Shown here: one piece after another, positions 44,585-51,177 of the stretch
Numbering within the stretch: position 1 is the first letter of the stretch
Layout: every line of letters starts with the position of its first letter
Assembly: GCF_023145115.1 (NCBI RefSeq)
Contig: NZ_JAGLEJ010000032.1
Coordinates: forward strand, 1-51,177
From: Algiphilus sp.
GTDB lineage: Bacteria; Pseudomonadota; Gammaproteobacteria; Nevskiales; Nevskiaceae
Length of the DNA: 51,177 nucleotides
Direction of reading: 5' to 3'
Program-made: the position numbers and the translations under genes
Notes under the pieces: model-generated
The model's database searches: none
What the model saw: the letters and a program-made list of their open reading frames with translations, nothing else
What the model was told of the DNA's origin: nothing

Positions 44585-47185
44585 TCAAGAACGCGGACGC
44601 GGCGCAACCCGGAGCCGCTGCTCGATTTCCTCATAGATCGGCATCGCGTTTTCGGCCTCGAGTGTAACGGCGATCCCATAGCGGACAGGGGATTCCACGC
44701 CGCCCGCATCTTCCTTGCACCAAACCTTGAGCGAGAGATGTCCGTCATCGATGAAAGGAACGGCGCGGGCGCCCTGATAGCGTTCATGAAAGACGGTGCC
44801 CTTTTTGTTAGACGCATCGGCGGGCTGGGCAATGCCCTTACGTTCGACACCCAGCGCCTCAAGAGGCGCGTCCGCCGAGGCTTCAAGCCTGACGCAGCGG
44901 TAGCTCTGATGGCCGGCCTTGACGGGCGAGAACCATGCCATTGAGAGGGTCAAGGCACGCGGGTCCGTGACGCGTTCCAGCGACGGCGGGAGCGGTATTC
45001 GGTAGCTGTGAGCGTGATCGGGCGCAAGCGCCCCGTATCCGACCAGCGTCGCGCGATTTGTCGCACATTCCATGGCTTCCGCCATATCCGGTATGCCGAA
45101 CCCCATGAACCGACTGATATTCTCAGCCTGTTGGACGAAACGTCGCCCGTCATCAGGCCCGCAAATCTCCTTGAGCAGGCTCCATTTGCCGTTCCAGCGG
45201 GCGCGATGTACCAACAGAGCCTTCACGACGGTGGCGTAGTACTCTGGCGGCATATCCGCCAGACGCGAACCGCCCTCGCGGTCCATTAAGGCATCGAATA
45301 TCCTGTGCGCAGCGCGCGTTGCCAGCGCGGTTGCTGAACTCGTCCCGTCACTCAGCGCCGTCTTGTCCAATTGCCCCTGACCGGACGAATCAGGTGCGGC
45401 GGCGCGCAGTCCATACAGCCGCTGCGGCTGCCCGAAATGCGCCTCGATGCCGCCGCCCGACCGGCCCATACGGACGAACTCCCGCCCGCCTGGGAGGAAT
45501 ATCTCCGGCTTGACTGAACGCCGGTGGCCAAGACCGAGAGCCGAGCTTGCGTTCGGCAGTTCATGGCTGTCATAGGGATCAACCGCAAGGAGAGCGCCGG
45601 GCCGCGCTGCCACAGCATCATGATGCTGCGCACCGATAGTCAGCACGTTGAGCGCTTCCGCCGGCGAGAGAAGTGTCCGTTCGTGCTTGGCAGCGTTAAG
45701 TGCTTCGAGAACAGCTCGTTCACGCTCGTCAGCCGGCGCATCCTCAAAGTCCTTCCAAGTGTCGTATCGATTGATGCGTAGGGGTTCGGTGATGTTTCCG
45801 CCGCTGACCAGAAAGAGGATCCCGTAGCGCTCGGACAGAAAATCCAGCAGACGTGCGAGCGGGCTTACCAGCCGCGCGAAAGGCCGGCGTCCATCACCGA
45901 TCGACAGGTTGATTAGGAACACGGATGGTGCGGCTGCATCTTCGCCGGCGCTACCCTTGATTCTTAGTACCGCCCGGTAAATCGTGTCGATGAGGAGCCG
46001 GTCGCCGTCAGTGCGTTCCTGACCATTAGCCTGGGCGAACATGATCGGCCGGAGATAAAGCGGCCGTTCAAGCGGCGTTTCGCCTGCATTCAGGTCGCCA
46101 TGAAGGATGAGCGACGCCATCGCCGTGCCATGAACGCGCCTTGCAACAATCGCCATTTCTTCGAGATTGTCAGGATCATCTATGCTCAGGCGATCAGTCA
46201 GCAGAGCGTGGCGCTGCAGTGGAAAGCCGTCGAGCAAGGCGGCGATCGGCACGTTCTCCGAAGGAGCGCCTGCCCTTTCCTCAACGCCCGGCGTCTCCAC
46301 CTCTTCCGGTTCTAGCTCATTGTGGAGGGTGCTCTGCGGCCGCAGAAACATTACTTCATCTGCAAGCGCCAGATTTACTTCGGCTCGCTGCATCAGCGCC
46401 GGAATAGCCTGGGCGGGGATATCGATCAGCGCCCCGTGATAGGCGATCTCACTGATGACTCTCTCGTGGACGACCCGCCCGCCGGCTTCTGCGATGTGAG
46501 CGGCAAGCCGCTCCGATGCGTTCCGCTGCCCGGCTTCGTTTGGGAGGAACCAAAGTTCAACTTCGGTTCGTACCGGGCGGTCCGGCGCTCTGGCAAGCTC
46601 CTCCTGCCAAAAGGCAATCGTTTCATCGAGAATGCGGTCGGCTGCGCCCCAGGGGCGCAATACCCGCAATTGCTCGAACACTCTCTCAAATGGCGTGTAG
46701 CCGTGCCCAAGACGCTCTCCGCGCGACCAGCGCTGCCAAAGGCTCAGCAATTCATTGAAGGCACCGGTCGTCGGCATGGCCAGATAGAATCGACCGGGCA
46801 CGTCCTTATCGTCGCGGTCGAGTCCTTCTCGCCCTTTACGCGAGTCTTTCACGGCAAACAACTCATCCGGCGGCTGCTCGGTTTCGATCTCAGCCATAAA
46901 CTCAAGGCCTGGAACCTTGGCGACGGCCTTTACGAAATCATCTACGGTGCCGGCGATCTCGAAAACGATTACCCTGTCTGGCGCGAGGCTGCTCGGATCA
47001 TCGCGCAACTCCATTGCTCCGGCGGCACCGCCAGCGAGCGCCTGACGTAACCTCTGGAATGCCGGCTGGAATCGCCCGATCTGGGCATCGCGGCCAGGTT
47101 TTCGAATCTGACCTCCGCCTCCGCCGGCGCGGGGCGGGTCTATAGGCTCAGGCTTCGGAAGGATCAGTAGCGGCCGGTCCGCCAT
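44585..47185 (-). CDS. ietS: Subtilisin-family (S8) serine protease, IetS-like
   Basis: 866 residues, with a strong GGGAGGA ribosome site; it starts 38 bases inside the ATPase gene. No signal peptide, so it acts in the cytoplasm. The S8 catalytic set is complete: D319 in AALLDGF, H352 in RRVHGTAMASLI, oxyanion N464 in LVSGGNI and S616 in LSDGTSSATA. The first 300 residues are a family-specific regulatory part, and about 240 residues follow the catalytic serine. Pairing of a large intracellular subtilase with an AAA+ ATPase is the composition of IetAS, described on Ti plasmids for exclusion/stability and later as an anti-phage system. Probably held inactive until triggered (inference). Its codon use is less GC-rich than that of the core genes. 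Confidence 0.85.
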   Translation of the reverse strand: MADRPLLILPKPEPIDPPRAGGGGGQIRKPGRDAQIGRFQPAFQRLRQALAGGAAGAMELRDDPSSLAPDRVIVFEIAGTVDDFVKAVAKVPGLEFMAEIETEQPPDELFAVKDSRKGREGLDRDDKDVPGRFYLAMPTTGAFNELLSLWQRWSRGERLGHGYTPFERVFEQLRVLRPWGAADRILDETIAFWQEELARAPDRPVRTEVELWFLPNEAGQRNASERLAAHIAEAGGRVVHERVISEIAYHGALIDIPAQAIPALMQRAEVNLALADEVMFLRPQSTLHNELEPEEVETPGVEERAGAPSENVPIAALLDGFPLQRHALLTDRLSIDDPDNLEEMAIVARRVHGTAMASLILHGDLNAGETPLERPLYLRPIMFAQANGQERTDGDRLLIDTIYRAVLRIKGSAGEDAAAPSVFLINLSIGDGRRPFARLVSPLARLLDFLSERYGILFLVSGGNITEPLRINRYDTWKDFEDAPADERERAVLEALNAAKHERTLLSPAEALNVLTIGAQHHDAVAARPGALLAVDPYDSHELPNASSALGLGHRRSVKPEIFLPGGREFVRMGRSGGGIEAHFGQPQRLYGLRAAAPDSSGQGQLDKTALSDGTSSATALATRAAHRIFDALMDREGGSRLADMPPEYYATVVKALLVHRARWNGKWSLLKEICGPDDGRRFVQQAENISRFMGFGIPDMAEAMECATNRATLVGYGALAPDHAHSYRIPLPPSLERVTDPRALTLSMAWFSPVKAGHQSYRCVRLEASADAPLEALGVERKGIAQPADASNKKGTVFHERYQGARAVPFIDDGHLSLKVWCKEDAGGVESPVRYGIAVTLEAENAMPIYEEIEQRLRVAPRPRS

Positions 47186-48179
47186 TATCTATCCTCCCGC
47201 TCGTGTAATCTTGTTGTTCGGCCCTGACCGTCCAGATGTTTAGCTGATCGGCCACAACCGCCTTCAACGGTTTTTCCCCAAGGGTCAGCACATGACGCCG
47301 CAAGATATCGAGGCAAAACTGCTCCGCTTCCGCATAGCTGATCCTGCCAAGTTTCTTGGCAATTGTTGAAGATGTATATCCCAGCGTATCATCGAACCGC
47401 TCCGCAAAGCGGTCGATATATTCGGCAAGCGCTTTCCGTGTCGGCATCGGCAGCGATAACCTCAACTGGAAACGACGCCACGAGGCTCGGTCCAGAAGTT
47501 CCGGATGATTTGTCGCGCCGACAACAATTGTATAACTCGGCAGGTCATCGACCTGCATCAAGAGGGATGTGACAACACGCTTGATCTCGCCAGTTTCATG
47601 AATATCGCCCCGTTCCTTGCCGATTGCATCGAATTCATCGAAAAAAAGCACACAAGGCGTCGTGCGGGCATAGTCGAAGACCCGCTTCATGCGTGCGGCC
47701 GTTTCACCGAGATAGCTGCCGATCATCGCTTCATAGCGCACGACGAATAGCGGAACCGCTACGGCCTCCGCGATCGCTTCGGCCATACTTGTTTTGCCCG
47801 TTCCGGGCGGCCCGACCAGAAGCACCCGATGACGCGGCTCCAAACCGTTTGAACGTAGTAGATCAGCGCGCTGCTGTTCTTCAACTAGCTCCGAAATCGC
47901 CTGTTTGACCGTGTCCGGCAGAACAAGATCTTCCAACTGCCGCCGCGGCCTAACCTCAGATAAGTACTCACGGTGCTTTGCGGTTGTTTCAAGCACGGGA
48001 TTTGTTCTGTGCGCGCCGCTGCCATTGAGCTGTATGGCTCTTGTCAGCCGGTCGGCAAGAATATTGTGCTGCTTTGCCCGTTCCTCGGCGATAATTGCTT
48101 CAACAGCTTTCTGAAAAGCCTGTTTGTCGCCGCTCGCGCTCGATTTCACCAAGCTGACGAGAAGATCACTTCGCGCCAT
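47148..48179 (-). CDS. ietA: AAA+ ATPase, IetA-like
   Basis: 343 residues from MARSDLLVSLVKSSASGDK; an ATG four codons upstream is also possible. The N-terminal 110 residues are helical and charged. The AAA+ core has Walker A GPPGTGKT (123-130), the pore-type segment GSYLGETAARMKRVFDYA cut at GSYLGETAA, Walker B LFFDEFDAIG (D181, E182), sensor 1 GATNHPELL (N224) and arginines in RASWRRFQLR as fingers. The pattern is like the FtsH/CDC48-type classic clade. It overlaps both neighbours (14 bp with the small upstream gene, 38 bp with the protease gene), so stoichiometry is likely set by coupled translation. It probably senses a trigger and feeds or releases the protease. Confidence 0.85.
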   Translation of the reverse strand: MARSDLLVSLVKSSASGDKQAFQKAVEAIIAEERAKQHNILADRLTRAIQLNGSGAHRTNPVLETTAKHREYLSEVRPRRQLEDLVLPDTVKQAISELVEEQQRADLLRSNGLEPRHRVLLVGPPGTGKTSMAEAIAEAVAVPLFVVRYEAMIGSYLGETAARMKRVFDYARTTPCVLFFDEFDAIGKERGDIHETGEIKRVVTSLLMQVDDLPSYTIVVGATNHPELLDRASWRRFQLRLSLPMPTRKALAEYIDRFAERFDDTLGYTSSTIAKKLGRISYAEAEQFCLDILRRHVLTLGEKPLKAVVADQLNIWTVRAEQQDYTSGRIDNGGPAATDPSEA

Positions 48180-48444
48180 TGCCACACCCATTCTTATTGC
48201 GGCGCCGTCCACGGCGGTCGGCCAGCTCGGATTCAGGAACGTCGATTCCGATGGCCTGCAAGCCGCGCAACACAACGGTCCGGATGTTTTCCCCGCGGTT
48301 AACGCCCATCATGGCCACCTGGCGCCGGATCGATTCCGGCACCATAACCTGGATCGGCACCTCTTCTCTCGTATCGTTCGCCGGAGGGATGCCCTCCCCC
48401 TGGCCTCTTGACACCCCTTCTGCGGGGGATTCCTTACTCGTCAT
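48166..48444 (-). CDS. Small ribbon-helix-helix-like DNA-binding protein
   Basis: 92 residues. The N-terminal 28 are polar and probably unstructured. Then EVPIQVMVPESIRRQVAMMG and NRGENIRTVVLRGLQAIGI give one strand followed by two helices, the layout of ribbon-helix-helix proteins; the tail VPESELADRRGRRRNK is like the ParB-type small partners found beside plasmid ParA proteins. No parA is adjacent. First gene of the operon with the ATPase and protease; repeats at 48477-48508 upstream are a plausible operator for it, so it may be an autoregulator, a partition remnant, or both. Confidence 0.7.
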   Translation of the reverse strand: MTSKESPAEGVSRGQGEGIPPANDTREEVPIQVMVPESIRRQVAMMGVNRGENIRTVVLRGLQAIGIDVPESELADRRGRRRNKNGCGNGAK

Positions 48445-48476
48445 GCTGAAATGCCTGTGTCGAAGCTTGCGCCCTT

Positions 48477-48508
48477 CATCATGATTTTCTTAGATCATGG
48501 CATCATGA
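48477..48508. promoter_or_regulatory. Repeat cluster upstream of the RHH-ietA-ietS operon
   Basis: CATCATGA occurs directly at 48477-48484 and 48501-48508, 24 bp apart. Between and overlapping them is a perfect inverted repeat CATGAT (48480-48485) / ATCATG (48494-48499) with an 8-bp spacer. It lies 33-64 bp upstream of the start codon in an A/T-rich patch, where an operator of the first gene product would be expected. Confidence 0.5.
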
Positions 48509-48791
48509 GCAAGTGGAGGGCACACGAAGAAAGAGCATCCTCTGCCCGGCACCGGAGTGCGCCGGAAGCCGAACCGGCGGTCGGGCTTAGAGGATCTATC
48601 GCGACACTCGGCTTGGCGTGCTAGGCAGAGTAGTCGGTTTAGCAGTCCCGCCCTCCGTCACGGAGTGTTTACCTGAAATCAAGACGACCACAACCACGCT
48701 CACCTGCTCGCAGAGATTTCCTGGGGGCTGCTACGGACAGGCTACGGTCCACGGCGGCTGAAGACAGGGCCACACTCGCCACCTGCCCGGG

Positions 48792-48807
48792 GTTTCGCAT
48801 GCGAAAC
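48792..48807. repeat. 16-bp perfect palindrome, copy 1
   Basis: GTTTCGCATGCGAAAC, with one more matching base on each side shared with copy 2 (50830-50845). The GTTTC/GAAAC arms recall parS-type sites, but the centre is two bases longer than the chromosomal parS core. Confidence 0.6.
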
Positions 48808-48908
48808 GAGCCGTCGCGTGACGCAGACCGCGGGGTGGATTGATATGCAGCACGGACTTCAGGCGCGAGCACGGGCCGCGACGCTGGATCGTGCCGGTAG
48901 CGACATGA

Positions 48909-48981
48909 GCGCCGGACGGGGCTCGAACCCGCATCTCTGCAGTTGGTGGAACTGAGGCTCTACCGTTTGAGCTACCGGCGC
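48909..48981 (-). tRNA. tRNA-like gene with non-canonical anticodon loop
   Basis: Read on minus: acceptor strands GCGCCGG/CCGGCGC pair perfectly; D arm GCTC/GAGC; anticodon arm CAGTTCCACCAACTG; variable loop; T arm GCGGG-TTCGAGC-CCCGT (one G-T pair). With standard numbering the loop is TCCACCA, giving position 33 as C instead of U and anticodon CAC, while the first pair of the anticodon stem is U-C. CCA is not encoded. It is either a decayed tRNA, a tRNA with a special role carried by the element, or a tRNA mimic. Confidence 0.6.
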
Positions 48982-49110
48982 CGGGGTGACCGAGCAGCCC
49001 GCGCGCGGCGGGTCAAGTCCGCGGCCTCAGCCAAGGGTGGGACTTGAGCGTCGAACCCCCAAGCGCTAATCTGGCAACCGCAGTTGGTGAAGCTGAGTAA
49101 GCTACAAGCG

Positions 49111-49143
49111 AGGGCCGCATCTTCGGACGCGGCCCTACTTTTT
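49111..49143 (+). terminator. Rho-independent terminator with UUCG loop
   Basis: AGGGCCGCATC (49111-49121) pairs with GACGCGGCCCT (49126-49136), one A-C mismatch, closed by the stable tetraloop TTCG and followed by ACTTTTT. Orientation is plus. No plus-strand protein gene leads into it, which suggests a non-coding plus-strand transcript ending here. Confidence 0.75.
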
Positions 49144-49422
49144 GGCGACCAACCGAGCGATCAAACCGCCAAGAATTGCAGCGCCTCGATGTGTGAACAC
49201 GGCACTGTTGCAAAGCGAGGGCTCGTACCGGATGGAATCGAATAAGAGCCCTGGCAGCATGACTATCGGCGCTTCGAAGGTGGTGAGGGGCAGATCCGTG
49301 AAGCGAGCTGGATCTCGCGCGGCATGTGGACAATCCGGGCACGACGCCGCTACCGCGGCCCGCTCCGTTGGGCGATCTTTTGGGGATCGCCCTGCCTGCG
49401 CTGTCGCACCCTGATTGCCCAC
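49135..49422 (-). CDS. Hypothetical small protein downstream of vapB-like gene
   Basis: 95 residues. The position after the VapB-like antitoxin is where a PIN toxin is expected, but no PIN motifs are present. The middle and end (FEAPIVMLPGLLFDSIRYEP, GAAILGGLIARLVAKK) read protein-like, and there is a CPDC pair. The opposite strand is also open over the same stretch, so coding status is doubtful. Confidence 0.25.
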   Translation of the reverse strand: MGNQGATAQAGRSPKDRPTERAAVAASCPDCPHAARDPARFTDLPLTTFEAPIVMLPGLLFDSIRYEPSLCNSAVFTHRGAAILGGLIARLVAKK

Positions 49423-49476
49423 AAGCCTTGACGTTCGTAAGTGGTAACGAGCAAGAAAATGGTCAACAAAGGGCGC

Positions 49477-49719
49477 TTAAAACCCGGCGCCGGGAAGTGG
49501 CGCCTCGGACCGTGGTTGGTCAAGCGCAGCGTCGACGAAGTCGTCATCCAGATTACCGATGACATCTGCCAGCCAGCTCCAATCCGTAGGCATTGGCTCC
49601 AACAACAGGCCTCCGGCGACGGGCCGGATCCTCACCGAATCGCCCTCCAAACGATAGCCCGCGGGCAGTCGTAAGACTTGGCGGTTGCCTGACCAAAACA
49701 CTCTTGCTGTGTCTGCCAT
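49477..49719 (-). CDS. VapB-type (AbrB/MazE-fold) antitoxin without a visible toxin
   Basis: 80 residues from MADTARVFWSGNRQVLRLP; an ATG 20 codons upstream is in frame but adds no domain. FWSGNRQVLRLPAGYRLEGD is the swapped-hairpin AbrB-like DNA-binding fold typical of VapB; the C-terminal WLADVIGNLDDDFVDAALDQP is the acidic segment that normally wraps the toxin. No VapC/PIN gene follows within 300 bp, so it is orphaned or the toxin has been lost. Confidence 0.72.
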   Translation of the reverse strand: MADTARVFWSGNRQVLRLPAGYRLEGDSVRIRPVAGGLLLEPMPTDWSWLADVIGNLDDDFVDAALDQPRSEAPLPGAGF

Positions 49720-49919
49720 TGAAGGCTCCGTTCCGGCCTCGATGATAGTGGGATAACACAGGCGGGAACCCGCGTCCATCGCAGCGCATGCCTGGACGGC
49801 TCATGTAGGAGGGGAGTCATTTTCAGCGCACGCCGCCGGCGCGTCGTGGAGGAAAGTCAGGGCTTGTTTTGGAGATCGTCGTTGAGTTGATTGCCGATCT
49901 TTAGAGCCTGATAGTGAGC

Positions 49920-50189
49920 TTACGTTGCGGTCCCGGGTTCCTGCACCTCAGCGAGACGGCGAAGCAGCAAAGTGATCTCGACAAGCATCACCAAGTTTTC
50001 CCGACTCAGCGCAGTCGCATCGCCCATCCGAGCGTAGAGCGGCGACAGCTCCGAAGCCGCGATCGGCCGATCATGCACGTGGGATTCGATGAGCTTCTTC
50101 GCGAGCTGTGAAGCGCTCCTGCTGGGCCGATTCGCGCCTTCTTCGAGCGCGCGTTGCGTAGCCTGGGGTACGCGTAAGGTGTAACGCAT
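49920..50189 (-). CDS. Ribbon-helix-helix-like accessory protein
   Basis: 89 residues from MRYTLRVPQATQRALEEGAN; 19 further codons are open upstream but unlike a domain. MRYTLRVP forms the strand, then TQRALEEGANRPSRSASQLAKKLIES two helices, an RHH arrangement. The C-terminal helix ENLVMLVEITLLLRRLAEVQ could mediate dimer or partner contact. Similar small proteins occur in conjugative elements as transfer regulators; which applies here is unknown. The hairpin-rich region directly upstream may be its target. The 200 bp downstream to the antitoxin gene show nothing recognisable. Confidence 0.55.
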   Translation of the reverse strand: MRYTLRVPQATQRALEEGANRPSRSASQLAKKLIESHVHDRPIAASELSPLYARMGDATALSRENLVMLVEITLLLRRLAEVQEPGTAT

Positions 50190-50258
50190 AGGTCGGCAAA
50201 ATTGCCCCTCTGAGGACAGATTCGGGCCGTCCGTAAACGCTGGCAAGTCGCCGCGCGC

Positions 50259-50598
50259 CGGCCCGAAGGTCGGGCCGCCGCTTGGGAGCTCTAAGCGCTT
50301 GATTTTACGAAGGCGTCAGACAAATGTCGGCGCGCTGTCATGCGCGTGTCTGACGCACAACCGCCGCTAGCACAACAAGTTAGCGGCGGCGCTGACGCAC
50401 CTGATGGTGCATCAGGTGTGATCTCCTGGCCCGGCGCGTAGCGACGGGTCAGCCCTGCGTCGTCTCCGCACGGCGCAGGGAAAAGCCTTGCCGTCCTCAG
50501 AGGCAGTAAAAGCGCGGCAAGGCGTATGACCGGGTAAAGCCCAACAGCTTTCGCTCGGTCATCGAAGGCTGCTAATCGTGGTCATCCAATTGGATGAC
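50259..50598. repeat. Array of eight successive inverted repeats (candidate oriT/origin or structured RNA)
   Basis: Perfect repeats in order: CGGCCCGA/TCGGGCCG (50259-50266, 50270-50277); GCGTCAGACA/TGTCTGACGC (50313-50322, 50347-50356) with CGCGC/GCGCG nested; CCGCCGCTA/TAGCGGCGG (50361-50369, 50381-50389); CACCTGATG/CATCAGGTG (50398-50406, 50410-50418); CCCTGCG/CGCAGGG (50453-50459, 50474-50480); GCCTTGCC/GGCAAGGC (50485-50492, 50516-50523); ATGACCG/CGGTCAT (50526-50532, 50556-50562); palindrome GTCATCCAATTGGATGAC (50581-50598). No protein gene fits between 50190 and 50787. Confidence 0.75.
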
Positions 50599-50787
50599 CC
50601 AAGTCAGGTGCGCTGCAAATGACTCCCTTGGGCGCTTATGGATATCGGTCGGCCCACAGAGCGCACTGTCCTTGCGGAGGTCGCTCTCGCCCCTTGGCGA
50701 CCGCCGCAAGGGCAATGCGCTTGACTTCGCCGGCAGTGACGGAGCTATTCTTTTCTTCGCAGGAGCTGATCGCGTCGAGGCACGTCA

Positions 50788-51135
50788 ATGAACATGAAAA
50801 TCCAGCCCGATCAGACAACCGAGCATGCGGTTTCGCATGCGAAACGGCCCAAGCACAGCCGGGCCGCGCGCTTCGTGCGCGTGGTGCTGGGCCTGGCGCT
50901 GTTCATCCCCTTCGAGATCGCGGCGACTTCCGGCGCGTCCGTCGAAGTGATCTGCTTCACCCTGGGCGTGGCCTTTGCCGGCCTGCTGACCATCATCGAT
51001 GCTTTCGTCTATCTCAAGATGCCGAAGGACCATCAGCCGTACTACGCGCACTCCCTGAACAAGGCGCATATGTCCACGGCAGAACAACTTAAAATTTACG
51101 GCACGATCATCGACGGCCGGCCTGGTCGCATCTAG
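50788..51135 (+). CDS. Small membrane protein of unknown function
   Basis: 115 residues from MNMKIQPDQTTEHAVSHAKR. A basic N-terminal tail (residues 17-30), two hydrophobic segments (VRVVLGLALFIPFEIAAT and VICFTLGVAFAGLLTIIDAF) and a soluble tail with KMPKDHQPYYAHSLNKAHM. Probably an inner-membrane protein with both ends on the same side. I do not recognise the family. The second copy of the 16-bp palindrome lies within its first codons, so a DNA-binding protein could couple its expression to the element's control. Confidence 0.6.
   Translation: MNMKIQPDQTTEHAVSHAKRPKHSRAARFVRVVLGLALFIPFEIAATSGASVEVICFTLGVAFAGLLTIIDAFVYLKMPKDHQPYYAHSLNKAHMSTAEQLKIYGTIIDGRPGRI
50830..50845. repeat. 16-bp perfect palindrome, copy 2
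   Basis: Same GTTTCGCATGCGAAAC as at 48792-48807, here 42 bases inside the reading frame of the small membrane protein. Identity extends to GG before the TTTC and a G after the final C. Confidence 0.6.
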
Positions 51136-51177
51136 CATCATCGCCCGGTAACTTGTAGTTGCCCCTATATCCCCGGA

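Larger units (their letters stand above)
48509..49134. other. Region without a convincing protein gene
   Basis: Short frames exist on both strands but none has a plausible start, composition or recognisable motif. The region holds a 16-bp palindrome (48792-48807), a tRNA-like gene on minus (48909-48981), a hairpin TCAAGTCC/GGACTTGA (49013-49020, 49040-49047), a degenerate second tRNA-like copy (about 49050-49111) and the start of a plus-strand terminator. A non-coding transcript is possible. Confidence 0.5.

Noticed and set aside
49135..49476. VapC (PIN) toxin after the VapB-like gene
   Set aside because: No PIN acidic triad or typical N-terminal strand with Asp in any frame.
49441..49674. 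A 77-codon plus-strand frame opposite the VapB-like gene
   Set aside because: Antisense to a recognisable AbrB-type antitoxin; no motif of its own.
50361..50389. Integron attC site
   Set aside because: GTTAGC and CAAC pieces and a stem are present, but the conserved core sites and the usual attC arrangement are missing and no gene cassette or integrase is near.
43651..51177. CRISPR array or cas genes in the accessory region
   Set aside because: No regularly spaced direct repeats with unique spacers and no Cas motifs were seen; the repeats present are palindromes and short operators.

Overview
The window comes from a GC-rich proteobacterial chromosome. Gene content and order point to a gammaproteobacterium in the Xanthomonadales/Nevskiales/Salinisphaerales neighbourhood (inference). 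The supporting clusters are mtnA-pyrG-kdsA-eno-ftsB-ispD-ispF followed by surE-pcm-yqaA-nlpD, the set mtaD-ubiG-gph-yciK, the set trpS-scpA-scpB-rluB with yciO, yciB and yciI, and a SUF iron-sulfur operon headed by its own Rrf2 regulator. Genes are packed very tightly: most junctions are 1- or 4-base stop/start overlaps (ATGA, GTGA, TTGA, TGATG), so long co-transcribed, translationally coupled units are likely.

Layout. 1-4568: the 3' part of a fused HyuA-HyuB hydantoinase/oxoprolinase, coupled to a Tat-type alanine-racemase-fold PLP enzyme. 4625-11287: an Rrf2 regulator with a palindromic operator over its -10 box, then sufB-sufC-sufD-sufS and a PBP4-type carboxypeptidase that seems to start at CTG. 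11375-12403: an NAD-type isocitrate dehydrogenase. 12407-14998 (minus): a terminator and a DUF6502-like/DUF5666-like lipoprotein pair. 15104-20521 (minus): recJ, thrC, hom, alaC. 20548-23382 (minus): nlpD-like, yqaA, pcm, surE. 23512-24075: an Smr gene. 24111-30647 (minus): ispF, ispD, ftsB, eno, kdsA, pyrG, mtnA. 30769-34951 (plus): mtaD-like, ubiG, gph, an EI24 membrane protein, an SDR. 34857-39626 (minus): rluB, scpB, scpA, trpS, site-2 protease, yciO. 39704-41281 (plus): yciB, yciI, bolA, a small membrane protein. 41282-43468 (minus): a large Ig-like lipoprotein.

From about 43650 the character changes. A tRNA-Arg(CCT) gene is cut after nucleotide 39. Beyond it lies DNA with sparser genes, more A/T, many inverted repeats, no housekeeping genes and several DNA-binding or maintenance-type small proteins. 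This looks like one end of an integrated mobile element. Its centrepiece is a minus-strand operon of a small ribbon-helix-helix-like protein, an AAA+ ATPase and a large subtilisin-family protease, the composition of the IetAS exclusion/anti-phage system. Around it are helically phased repeats at the tRNA junction, a long interrupted inverted repeat, a tRNA-like gene with an abnormal anticodon loop, an antitoxin without a visible toxin, a 16-bp palindrome present twice, and a 340-bp non-coding stretch with eight successive inverted repeats. No integrase, relaxase or replication gene is seen before the window ends, so the element continues to the right.
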